This document shows positions 1-6,167 of a stretch of DNA of 12,409 bases, one piece after another. The DNA is from Methanobacterium sp. PtaU1.Bin097. Lineage in GTDB: Archaea; Methanobacteriota; Methanobacteria; Methanobacteriales; Methanobacteriaceae. Both the position numbers and the translations under genes were made by a program. Numbering within the stretch: position 1 is the stretch's first letter; each line of letters starts with the position of its first letter. Below the pieces are notes generated by a model. It searched no databases, had not been told where the DNA came from, and saw only the letters and a list, made by a program, of their open reading frames with translations. Location: contig MVQY01000089.1 of assembly GCA_002067325.1 (NCBI GenBank), positions 1 to 12,409 on the forward strand, written 5' to 3'.

Positions 1-1
1 T

Positions 2-166
2 TACCCAGGGAATTATGAAGTGTTACTGACCAAATTTGCTGATGTTTTTGCCTGGGAACTCTTAAGAGTTATTACAACAATCAACAGGAGCATAAATATA
101 GATTTTCCCAATTTAAGCCCAAAACAATACCAGATAAACCCAAAACTATACCAAATCTATAAATAA
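2..166 (+). CDS. C-terminal fragment of an unidentified protein, cut by the window edge
   Basis: The frame beginning at base 2 stays open for 54 codons and stops with TAA at 164-166. By a rough estimate this is unlikely by chance in DNA this AT-rich. The visible tail begins YPGNYEVLLTKFADVFAWEL, is followed by a hydrophobic-basic helix-like stretch (LLRVITTINRSI) and ends in a Lys/Tyr/Gln-rich segment (NPKLYQIYK). No family is recognised and the N-terminus lies outside the window. The stop is followed by about 100 bases with no other gene before the next start, which fits a genuine gene end. Alternatively it is a chance open stretch. Confidence 0.4.
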   Translation, partial: YPGNYEVLLTKFADVFAWELLRVITTINRSINIDFPNLSPKQYQINPKLYQIYK

Positions 167-212
167 ACTAATTTACAAACTAAAATCAAAAATGGGAACT
201 GTTTTGGTAATT

Positions 213-223
213 AACATATATTC
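213..223 (+). promoter_or_regulatory. TATA-type promoter of the small membrane protein gene
   Basis: The sequence ACATATATT lies about 55 bases before the start at 273. An archaeal TATA box here would place transcription initiation near 243-248, leaving a leader of roughly 25-30 bases that contains the ribosome-binding GGTG at 262-265. Placement is by motif and spacing only. Confidence 0.35.
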
Positions 224-272
224 CAAATTGAGGATTTGAAAAGAGATTTAAGCAGGGGTTTGGTGTCTTTAA

Positions 273-587
273 ATGGTGGATGATGAACTACTTAAGAAGA
301 TTAAAATAGTAATAATCATCGCCCTAATAATCGGAGTTGTTGGGGCTGTTATTTTTCTGATCTATGGTTTTGCTTTAGTGTGGCAGGCCATGGCCGCCAC
401 GGTGATGATTATATTCCTGGCTATTGCAACCATTCTATTTCTGGCACTGTCCATTTATCTATGGATAAAAAACTGGATGCTTAAAAGAAAACTGGATAAA
501 CAAGGGAAGGAACTCGAAAGGGTGTCCCATAACCTGAAAAACTGCAACCGAAGGTTAAGGACGATTAAATCTACAGATGAGGAATGA
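273..587 (+). CDS. Small two-helix membrane protein with basic cytoplasmic tail
   Basis: This 104-aa protein is not assigned to a named family. An acidic/lysine N-terminus (MVDDELLKKIK) precedes two hydrophobic segments, about residues 11-35 and 39-65, each long enough to span the membrane. They are separated by a short turn around WQAMAA. Residues 66-100 are strongly charged (WMLKRKLDKQGKELERVSHN) and look like an amphipathic or coiled-coil helix. The positive charges after the second helix suggest that both ends are cytoplasmic. The ATG at 273 has GGTG seven bases upstream. The gene stands alone, converges on the next gene, and is followed by a short hairpin with a T-run. Its role cannot be told from sequence. 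Confidence 0.75.
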   Translation: MVDDELLKKIKIVIIIALIIGVVGAVIFLIYGFALVWQAMAATVMIIFLAIATILFLALSIYLWIKNWMLKRKLDKQGKELERVSHNLKNCNRRLRTIKSTDEE

Positions 588-610
588 GAAAGGAAAATCC
601 CTTTTTTTTA
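588..610 (+). terminator. Short hairpin plus T-run after the small membrane protein gene
   Basis: A five-base stem AAAGG / CCTTT with loop AAAATC begins three bases after the stop codon and runs directly into eight T residues (602-609). This fits U-tract dependent archaeal termination between two convergent genes. Confidence 0.55.
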
Positions 611-637
611 TCCTATTATCAAAATAATTCCCTTACA

Positions 638-1435
638 CTAATCACCTGTGTTTAAACTAGTTGCATCCTTTACATATGAACCATTATAAGACCACATGAT
701 CAATTTTGCCAATAGTTCGGCCTGCTGGGGTGATAACTCCGGGTGCACGCCACTTAGAACGATCCGGCCTTCACCGTAATGGTCTCCAATTATAGCGGCG
801 TAGCCATTATATTTGGAGTTACTATCAGTGTAGGTGGCGAAGGCAACTGCACCATAACCAGAGATGTTCATAGCGGGTCCGTTGATATGTGAAATCATCC
901 TAACATCCTTGCCTATTATCCCTGTTCCCTCTGAAGTGGCCTGAATGGTTACATTTCCTTTTTCCAGGAAGGGTAGGTTAATGATGCTAGGTGCCAGTCC
1001 CCAGCCGTTATCCCAGTAAGCTGTGTAATTAGCTGCTGAATACGCACCGGCACATATACCAATAAATCCCTTACCACTAGCTACGAAACTTTTAAGGGCA
1101 ACCGTATCTACGTCGTCGTTATATATATAATGGACACCAGTTTCGCTCCCGGCCATTATAAGTACATCATAACCGGATAGTGTTTTATTGTTAATCACCT
1201 TCGAAGTATCATAAACGAATTTAACACCAGGAGTCATGTTTTCCAAGTTAGACTGGTCCATACACTTTTTTACTTGTTCTATGGATATATCACTGGTGTC
1301 TGTACCACTGTAGACCAGCACTTTAACCACCTTGTAATCAGTTTCATCGCTGTCCTCCCCTAAAACCAGACCCACACCTAGAGATAGGCAGCTAACTACT
1401 AAAACAATAACCAGGGAAATCTTAATCTTCATCAT
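638..1435 (-). CDS. Secreted BPL_N / class I glutamine amidotransferase-fold protein
   Basis: From Met at 1435 the protein is 265 aa. It has a basic N-terminus (MMKIKIS), a hydrophobic core and a probable signal-peptide cleavage near LVLGED. The rest matches the BPL_N fold, the domain found N-terminal in yeast biotin protein ligase and related to class I glutamine amidotransferases. Visible features are VKVLVYSG, DVLIMAGSE, the nucleophile elbow GICAGAYSA (Cys128 in this numbering) and GVHPEL, with His231 and Glu233 in the His-x-Glu arrangement of the amidotransferase triad. The active site therefore looks intact although the enzyme is exported. The frame is open to an ATG at 1492, but a TATA box (minus strand, 1492-1500) abuts that codon, so the transcript should begin inside the longer frame. 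The ATG pair at 1435/1432, preceded by AGGA, is preferred. Substrate is unknown. Confidence 0.75.
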   Translation of the reverse strand: MMKIKISLVIVLVVSCLSLGVGLVLGEDSDETDYKVVKVLVYSGTDTSDISIEQVKKCMDQSNLENMTPGVKFVYDTSKVINNKTLSGYDVLIMAGSETGVHYIYNDDVDTVALKSFVASGKGFIGICAGAYSAANYTAYWDNGWGLAPSIINLPFLEKGNVTIQATSEGTGIIGKDVRMISHINGPAMNISGYGAVAFATYTDSNSKYNGYAAIIGDHYGEGRIVLSGVHPELSPQQAELLAKLIMWSYNGSYVKDATSLNTGD

Positions 1436-1490
1436 ATTCCTGTTATCTTTCGGCTTTATATCCGGAATTAAAGAACGCCTTGCCCCTAAC

Positions 1491-1501
1491 ATTATTTATA
1501 C
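1491..1501 (-). promoter_or_regulatory. TATA box for the BPL_N gene
   Basis: Read on the minus strand, GGTATAAATAATG lies about 60 bases before the preferred start at 1435. Initiation some 25 bases downstream (near 1470) would give a leader of about 35 bases. This would exclude the longer ATG start at 1492, which overlaps the box. Confidence 0.5.
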
Positions 1502-1656
1502 CCCATGATTTGACCTAAAATAGATTTATCAGTATTATTAGTTTTAAATATGGATTTTTTAGAGTCTATCTCCTAATCTCATCTAATTTACTACTGGATT
1601 TTAAAAACAAGCCTTCTCTACCTACTTCCAAATGTAATACATTTCCAATGATAAAA

Positions 1657-1686
1657 CCTTTTGTGTTTTTATAAACACTTAAAAGG
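1657..1686. repeat. 12-bp inverted repeat with a two-base bulge
   Basis: CCTTTT GTGTTT is followed by loop TTAT, then AAACAC, TT, AAAAGG. The two six-base arms pair fully, interrupted only by the unpaired TT on the right arm. It sits in the middle of the intergenic region, far from both start codons. It could be a regulator-binding site or part of a small transcript. Confidence 0.6.
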
Positions 1687-1868
1687 AACTGGAATATATA
1701 TTTTCCCCTGCTCAAAACTTAATGCACCAATCCATGAATCGACAGATAAACAGGGATAGTTCCTGGCAATTCACACCTATCACCATGGATGTATAAAATA
1801 GTATTTAAGTCTGATAGACGTCTTTAAATGGAGAAAAATGAATTATTAACCTTAAAATGGGGTTAGGG

Positions 1869-1880
1869 AAAATTTATTAC
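1869..1880 (+). promoter_or_regulatory. Candidate promoter of the ku-ligase cluster
   Basis: AAAATTTATTA centred near 1874 would place the start of transcription near 1900, just before the ribosome-binding site GAGGTG at 1905-1910. It is bracketed by GGG and CCC triplets. Supported by motif and spacing only. Confidence 0.35.
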
Positions 1881-1917
1881 CCTCCCAGCCCATATTATTA
1901 ATGTGAGGTGTAATTTC

Positions 1918-2688
1918 ATGAGATCCATATGGTCAGGCCATGTAGTATTTGGTACGATTTTCATCCCGGTCCGCTTGTATGCAGCCAGCGGGAATCTACA
2001 CGTCCCCTTCCACCAGGTGCATAAGGAGGACTGCGGACGGGTGCGATACAAGAAAGTATGTGATAAGGATGGTGAGGAATTAACCCGTGAGGATATAGGG
2101 AAAGCTTATATCATAGCCGGTGAATGCATCCAGTTTACCGATGAAGAGATCGATGCTCTTAAACCAGCAGCCACCCGTACCATGGAGGTGCAGGGGTTCT
2201 GCGACTTTGATGAGATACCAGTGATTGCCTTAAACAGGTCCTACTACCTGGGAACAGAATCACCCTCCCGGGGAGGTGTGGGGCAGAGCTTCCAACTACT
2301 GAGAGAAGCCATGGTGAAGAGGGGTAAAGTTGCAATTGTGAAATGGGTGGCCCGGAGCAACGAGTACATCGGTGTACTGCAGCCCCATCACGACGGTTTC
2401 CTGTTAAAGCAGTTACTTTACCATGAACAGGTACGGTCGCCAGAAGAAATGGAAGTTATTGAGGCGGAGGTAAACCCTGATCTGGTTGATAAAGGGGCTC
2501 AGGTGGTGGATAGTATGGCCTTCCATTTCAACTGGGAAGACTATACCGAGACCTACACCCAGCAGGTTAAGGAGTTAATTGAGAAGAAAGCACTGGGTGA
2601 GCCCATTGAGATACCCGAGTTTAAACCACCTGAAGTGAAATCCTTAGAGGCGGAGCTGGAGAAAATGCTGGCTACCGTTGAGGATTAA
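1918..2688 (+). CDS. ku: Ku, DNA end-binding protein of bacterial-type NHEJ
   Basis: Ku forms a homodimeric ring that threads onto double-strand break ends and recruits the joining ligase. The 256-aa product begins MRSIWSGHVVFGTIFIPVRL, the hallmark opening of prokaryotic Ku (AIWSG..FG...IPV.LY). It continues with HQVHKEDCGRVRYKKVC, the YY(L/F) segment NRSYYLGTE and the conserved YIGVLQPHHDGFLLKQLLYH region of the beta-barrel core. The length equals a minimal bacterial Ku, without the long basic C-terminal extension. The frame also opens at GTG 1903, but that codon lies inside the Shine-Dalgarno sequence GAGGTG (1905-1910) seven bases before the ATG at 1918, and family alignment supports the ATG. 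The ligase gene follows after 43 bases on the same strand with no clear terminator, indicating co-transcription. Confidence 0.93.
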   Translation: MRSIWSGHVVFGTIFIPVRLYAASGNLHVPFHQVHKEDCGRVRYKKVCDKDGEELTREDIGKAYIIAGECIQFTDEEIDALKPAATRTMEVQGFCDFDEIPVIALNRSYYLGTESPSRGGVGQSFQLLREAMVKRGKVAIVKWVARSNEYIGVLQPHHDGFLLKQLLYHEQVRSPEEMEVIEAEVNPDLVDKGAQVVDSMAFHFNWEDYTETYTQQVKELIEKKALGEPIEIPEFKPPEVKSLEAELEKMLATVED

Positions 2689-2731
2689 ATGGTATTTCTA
2701 ATTTATTTTATCTTCTAGGATGTAATGACCT

Positions 2732-3622
2732 ATGATGGAACCCATGCTGGCCAAACTGGAAGATCCAGATATAAAATTGAGTGGAACCTGGATCAGCGAA
2801 CCCAAATATGATGGGCAGAGACTAATCACCGAGTACGATGGGACCACTATGAAGATGTGGACCCGGAGACACCTCCAGGTTGCCAAGAAGTTCCCGGAAC
2901 TAACCGAGGCGCTGAAGAAGAATGTGAAGGGTAAAAGCTGGATTTTAGATGGTGAATTGACCGTGCCAGGAGGTCTGGCCAAGCTGGTTAACCGTAACGT
3001 GGACGATAAATTACGCATCAAAATACTCTCCCAGAAGATGCCCGCCACTTACCACATATTCGATATCATGGAGTATGATGGGAAAAACCTCATCAAACAC
3101 CCCTTGAAAGAGCGTAAAAAGATACTGGTAGAGGCCCTCCACCCCGATGAACGCACCCGCCTGGTGCCTTTTAAATTGGTGGACAACTCCACTATAAAGG
3201 AACATTTCAAAGAATACACAGGGCAGGGACATGAAGGTGCAATCCTTAAAAACACCCGGTCAAAATACGAGCCCGGGAAGAGAACTGGCCAGTGGATCAA
3301 GATAAAAAGGGAAGACACCGTAGACGTGTACATCATTGGAGCCACTAAAAGCGAGAACATCCCCTTCGGTGCCCTGATGATGGAAAGAAACGGAGAATAC
3401 TTTGGAAAAGTGGGTACTGGGTTCAGTGACCAGGATAGAAGAGATATACTGAAATTCCTTAAACAAAACGAAGCTCCCCTCCATGTGCCGGTACCGCCAG
3501 ATGTGGAGGACCAGATACTCATCACCACCAAACCATTATTTGCCGAGATCAAAGTCAACGAACTCATCAAGGGGGGCAAGTCACCAAGGGCTCCGGTCTG
3601 GGTGAGGTTCCGGTGGGACTAA
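2732..3622 (+). CDS. LigD-type ATP-dependent DNA ligase (NHEJ ligase)
   Basis: This enzyme seals nicks in duplex DNA through an enzyme-AMP intermediate and is the probable partner of Ku. All nucleotidyltransferase motifs are visible: motif I EPKYDGQR with nucleophile Lys25, motif III ILDGELTV (Glu75), motif IIIa HIFDIMEYDG, motif IV GHEGAILKN, motif V WIKIKR, and a C-terminal OB-fold ending in VWVRFRWD (motif VI). At 296 aa it consists of only the adenylation and OB domains, like the ligase module of bacterial LigD. It lacks the N-terminal DNA-binding domain of the archaeal replicative ligase and has no fused polymerase or phosphoesterase. Two ATGs stand in tandem at 2732 and 2735. The nearest ribosome-binding match, AGGA at 2717-2720, is 11 bases off, which is rather far. 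Cluster position right after ku supports the repair role. Confidence 0.9.
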   Translation: MMEPMLAKLEDPDIKLSGTWISEPKYDGQRLITEYDGTTMKMWTRRHLQVAKKFPELTEALKKNVKGKSWILDGELTVPGGLAKLVNRNVDDKLRIKILSQKMPATYHIFDIMEYDGKNLIKHPLKERKKILVEALHPDERTRLVPFKLVDNSTIKEHFKEYTGQGHEGAILKNTRSKYEPGKRTGQWIKIKREDTVDVYIIGATKSENIPFGALMMERNGEYFGKVGTGFSDQDRRDILKFLKQNEAPLHVPVPPDVEDQILITTKPLFAEIKVNELIKGGKSPRAPVWVRFRWD

Positions 3623-3656
3623 AATCCGAAAAAAATTTTACTAAGTTGGAGTACTC

Positions 3657-3968
3657 ATGGTTAATAACCAGTTAAGAATGGAAGAGTTGATATGCCAATC
3701 CATAAGGGATAAAAAACTCCTGAAAATCCATTATAGGGGAGGACCTGAAAGGATCGTTGAACCCTATGTTTACGGACGGGATAAATATGGTTTAAAATTA
3801 AATGCATACCAGATATCCGGTTACAGCATCAGTGGAAGCATACCGGAATGGAGATTGTTCAAGGTTGAATTGATAAACCATATTGTGGTGTTGGACAAGA
3901 AGTTCACAGTACGGAAAACTTATAATCCAGATTACGAGATTGTAATTGAAGTTATCTGTAAGGTTTAG
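3657..3968 (+). CDS. Stand-alone WYL-like domain protein
   Basis: The 103-aa product resembles an isolated WYL domain: LICQSIRDKKLLKIHYRGG, then RIVEPYVYGR, YGLKLNAYQISG and EWRLFKVELI, in the order seen in WYL regulators (opening helix, basic strand Y-R, 'P-y', hydrophobic strand, R-x-F). No helix-turn-helix precedes it, so it is more likely a ligand- or nucleic-acid-sensing module or an accessory factor than a classical repressor. WYL domains are known to bind ligands including nucleic acid in several prokaryotic regulators. That this copy does so is inference. The ATG at 3657 has GGAG five bases upstream. It starts 34 bases after the ligase stop on the same strand and precedes a run of T-tracts, so it probably ends the ku-ligase transcript. 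Confidence 0.6.
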   Translation: MVNNQLRMEELICQSIRDKKLLKIHYRGGPERIVEPYVYGRDKYGLKLNAYQISGYSISGSIPEWRLFKVELINHIVVLDKKFTVRKTYNPDYEIVIEVICKV

Positions 3969-4292
3969 GGTATATCTGCATTCATTTCGTTTAAATAATC
4001 ACCTATTATCCGTAAAATTATTTTATACAATTAAAATTTTTTTTGTAAATAATTTTTTGTGTTATATGATTATAAAATTCATTAAATACCATTCAACAAA
4101 CTGGTCTATGTATGCCAAAGTAGTAAACTTCTAAGAGCCAACAACCGCTTATCTAACTGGGTAGTCACCTATAAAATCTAGAGGAAAAAAACCATTTTCA
4201 CTTTTTTTTATTTTTCTTTTTGTCTCTGCATATCAATACACTGAAAATTTTACCAAAATTTTTTTATCCATCTTAAACGTAAACAGTATACC
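3969..4292. other. Very AT-rich gap; T-tracts and weak promoter signals, no gene seen
   Basis: The gap contains long T-runs at 4037-4044, 4053-4058 and 4202-4221, and TATA-like stretches near 4070-4078 and 4170-4177. A 62-codon frame that starts inside the previous gene (3946-4134) is composed of Phe/Asn/Lys/Tyr as expected of AT-rich noise and is not called. The stretch 4080-4200 between a TATA-like element and a T-run could hold a small RNA, but no stable stem supports it. Confidence 0.5.
4037..4058 (+). terminator. Double T-tract terminator of the ku-ligase-WYL cluster
   Basis: Eight T residues (4037-4044) and six more (4053-4058) lie about 70-90 bases after the WYL stop codon without a strong hairpin. 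This is the usual form of archaeal U-tract termination. Confidence 0.5.
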
Positions 4293-5774
4293 ATGACTAG
4301 TCTCTCTTTCTATGGTGGTGTGGGTGAAATAGGTGGTAATAAGATAAAAGTAGATGGAAAAAAGAATTCTTTCCTTTTTGATTTTGGTTTAGCATTTGGA
4401 ACAGCCAATGAATACCTTGATGAGTTTCTCCAGCCCCGTAAATCCAATGGGATAATGGATTTTGTGACTCTGGGCTTGTTACCCTGTATCAAGGGGATAT
4501 ACCGTGAGGATTACCTCCGACATTCCGGCCTATCCTATGAGAAGGAACCTGCTGTAGACGGTGTCCTTATCAGCCACTCACACGTGGACCATGCGGCTTA
4601 TATACACCACTTACGAGAGGACATTCCCATATACATCTCCGAACAGTCCTACCTTATCTTAAGGGCACTGGAGGAGACTGGTGTTACATCTTTTTCTGAT
4701 TACACTCGGCTTCGAAAGTCCTTCCAGCTTGCAGCTAAGAAGCGTGGCGATGGCCACACCCGTGCAACCAATATAAAAATTGAACGGGATATCCGGGTTT
4801 TAAAACCTTATCAGGGATATGAACTCGGTGAATTTGAGATCAAACTGGTTCCTGTGGATCACTCACTACCCGGGGCGGCGGGTTACATCGCAGAGGGTGG
4901 TGAAGACACCATCGTCTATACCGGTGACCTCCGTTTCCACGGCCGGCAGCCGGAACTGACCTGGAAATTCACTGAAATTGCCAGTAAAGCCAACCCCACC
5001 ATCATGCTCAGTGAGGGGACGCGGATAAATAGTGATAGCAATATCAGCGAGGAGGATATAGAGAAGCGTGCGGTGGAGGAGATCAGTAAGGCCAAAGGTC
5101 TGGTCATGGTGAATTATCCCATGCGTGACCTGGACCGCCTGCAGACCTTCTACAACGTGGCCCGGGATACGGACCGTAAACTGGTGGTATCTCTTAAACA
5201 GGCCTATATCCTCGGACTTTTCACTGGACAGGGCTACCCGGAAGTTAAGGATGTGATGGTATACAGGCCAAGGAGGAGCTGGGGCCTGGTTGATGACCAG
5301 ACCTTCGCCTGTGTGGAGGGTGAATGGATGTGCTCATCAGATATAGATCCAGAACAAATTCAAAGGGATTACAAGACCTGGGAGAGGGATTTCCTGGACC
5401 TGGATAATTTAATCAACTACCGGGACCTGCAGGAGGAGCCCAGAGAGTACCTGTTCCGCTGCGACTTCTTCGAGTTCAATGAACTCATCGACATAAAACC
5501 GGTAAACGCTGTATATATAAAGTCCAGTACAGAGCCGTTCGATGAGGAGATGAAGATAAGTGAAGGGAAGGTTAAAAAATGGCTGGACCTCTTCGGTATC
5601 CACTACGTAGATAAGGGCTTCCATGCATCTGGACACGCCAACGGCCAGGAGATTCTGGAGATGATCCGTGAGATCAAACCGGAGAAACTGTATCCCATAC
5701 ACACCACTGACCCAGAGGCATTCCAGGTTTTAGAAGATGAGGGGATCGAAGTGGTGTATCCTGTCCCAAAATAA
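4293..5774 (+). CDS. RNase J-like metallo-beta-lactamase/beta-CASP nuclease
   Basis: A 493-aa member of the metallo-beta-lactamase fold with a beta-CASP insertion, the architecture of archaeal RNase J 5'-3' exonucleases and related RNA-processing enzymes. Zinc-site motifs are intact: HSHVDH (His95-His100), His190 in VPVDHSLPG, Asp212 in YTGDLRFHG and His470 in PIHTT. Beta-CASP features are SEGTR (about 240-244), VNYPMRDLDR and HASGHANGQE (444-453). Residues 32-90 form an insertion before the catalytic motif that is longer than in standard RNase J, so it may belong to a side branch with different specificity. No ribosome-binding site precedes the ATG. A pyrimidine-rich AAATTTTTTTATCC at 4256-4269 could act as a promoter roughly 27 bases upstream, suggesting a leaderless or nearly leaderless mRNA. 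RNA rather than DNA as substrate is inferred from the family. Confidence 0.82.
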   Translation: MTSLSFYGGVGEIGGNKIKVDGKKNSFLFDFGLAFGTANEYLDEFLQPRKSNGIMDFVTLGLLPCIKGIYREDYLRHSGLSYEKEPAVDGVLISHSHVDHAAYIHHLREDIPIYISEQSYLILRALEETGVTSFSDYTRLRKSFQLAAKKRGDGHTRATNIKIERDIRVLKPYQGYELGEFEIKLVPVDHSLPGAAGYIAEGGEDTIVYTGDLRFHGRQPELTWKFTEIASKANPTIMLSEGTRINSDSNISEEDIEKRAVEEISKAKGLVMVNYPMRDLDRLQTFYNVARDTDRKLVVSLKQAYILGLFTGQGYPEVKDVMVYRPRRSWGLVDDQTFACVEGEWMCSSDIDPEQIQRDYKTWERDFLDLDNLINYRDLQEEPREYLFRCDFFEFNELIDIKPVNAVYIKSSTEPFDEEMKISEGKVKKWLDLFGIHYVDKGFHASGHANGQEILEMIREIKPEKLYPIHTTDPEAFQVLEDEGIEVVYPVPK

Positions 5775-5839
5775 TCTTGTTTTATTGGTATAACAAACAT
5801 GAAATTCAAAAGCAATATACTCCCCATAACCACCATAAT

Positions 5840-5944
5840 AACGGTAAAACTCTCCTCATGCAGGACATCGGTGTTCCAATAGCTTTCACAGTACTAGCTA
5901 TGATCAATATTATTGGATGAACACTTTACGGTAAATTAAGATAA
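5840..5944 (+). pseudogene. Decayed C-terminal remnant of a surface protein like its downstream neighbour
   Basis: Reading from 5858 gives MQDIGVPIAFTVLAMINIIG, an in-frame TGA (5918-5920), then TLYGKLR and TAA. This matches the end of the intact neighbour (MQDTGIPL...GAIYGKLR, 6708-6791), with the same length between the MQD start and the final stop. At DNA level ATGCAGGAC and TACGGTAAATTAAGAT/TATGGTAAATTAAGAT are nearly identical in both, and similarity extends about 18 bases upstream of the ATG. Further upstream the match is lost and no start codon or signal peptide remains. The remnant sits in the 3' region of the nuclease gene. I infer a former tandem duplicate, now mostly deleted and broken by a stop. 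Confidence 0.75.
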
Positions 5945-5976
5945 ATCGCACCGATTTATCTCCCTTTTTTATTTTT
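5939..5976 (+). terminator. Hairpin terminator with a 10-bp perfect stem
   Basis: AGATAAATCG, loop CAC, CGATTTATCT, then CCCTTTTTTATTTTT. The stem is perfect over ten pairs (5939-5948 with 5952-5961) and is followed by two T-runs. It overlaps the end of the surface-protein remnant and now terminates the nuclease transcript. The intact paralogue has only a T-run at the matching place. Confidence 0.75.
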
Positions 5977-6078
5977 CTGAAATTAATAAAAGGAAAACTT
6001 AATTATATTCGGTTTATAAAAGAACATAATGAATGCCAAACATCTGATACCATCCAATTTCATCAGTATTCAAAGATA

Positions 6079-6131
6079 AAACTTTTAAATGGAATATTCA
6101 CTGCAAAAGTTTACAAAAATACTTTTAAATT
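6079..6131 (+). promoter_or_regulatory. Two identical TATA-like boxes before the surface protein gene
   Basis: ACTTTTAAAT occurs at 6081-6090 and again at 6121-6130. The second is about 40 bases before the start codon at 6168 and would place initiation near 6150, just before the ribosome-binding site. The first could serve as an alternative upstream promoter. Confidence 0.45.
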
Positions 6132-6167
6132 TGGTAGTTCAAAAAAAAGAAGTGGGAGGTGAAAAAA

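Larger units (their letters stand above)
1503..1917. other. AT-rich gap between divergent genes; promoters and one hairpin, no gene seen
   Basis: This region separates the minus-strand BPL_N gene from the plus-strand ku. It holds a strong inverted repeat (1657-1686) and TATA-like stretches at 1693-1704, 1790-1799, 1824-1831 and 1870-1878. The last is the best placed for ku. GGG at 1866-1868 and CCC at 1880-1882 flank it symmetrically and could form an operator. A 24-codon frame at 1722-1796 has no ribosome-binding site and is not called. Confidence 0.5.
5775..6167. other. Gap with surface-protein remnant, hairpin terminator and tandem promoter-like boxes
   Basis: The gap between the nuclease and the secreted protein holds a decayed copy of the downstream gene's 3' end (5840-5944), a strong terminator hairpin (5939-5976), a TATA-like element at 6012-6021 and two copies of ACTTTTAAAT 40 bases apart (6081 and 6121). 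A 16-codon frame at about 6029-6079 lacks a ribosome-binding site and is not called. Confidence 0.6.

Noticed and set aside
1722..1796. 24-codon frame in the BPL_N-ku gap
   Set aside because: No Shine-Dalgarno site and no protein-like pattern.
1903..1917. GTG start of ku five codons upstream
   Set aside because: It overlaps the Shine-Dalgarno sequence of the ATG at 1918, and Ku proteins start at the equivalent of that ATG.
1863..2051. Minus-strand frame of 62 codons over the ku start
   Set aside because: Antisense to ku, with no ribosome-binding site and no family resemblance.
3049..3579. Long minus-strand open frame of 176 codons inside the ligase gene
   Set aside because: It is antisense to a well-supported ligase, has no recognisable domain, and its Ser/Pro/Leu-rich composition is that of a shadow frame. 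The same holds for the other antisense frames within 2698-3484.
3946..4134. 62-codon frame downstream of the WYL gene
   Set aside because: Begins inside the preceding gene and is made of residues expected from AT-rich noise.
6159..6167. GTG start of the surface protein three codons upstream
   Set aside because: The GTG is part of the GGGAGGTGA ribosome-binding site. The signal peptide is complete from the ATG at 6168.
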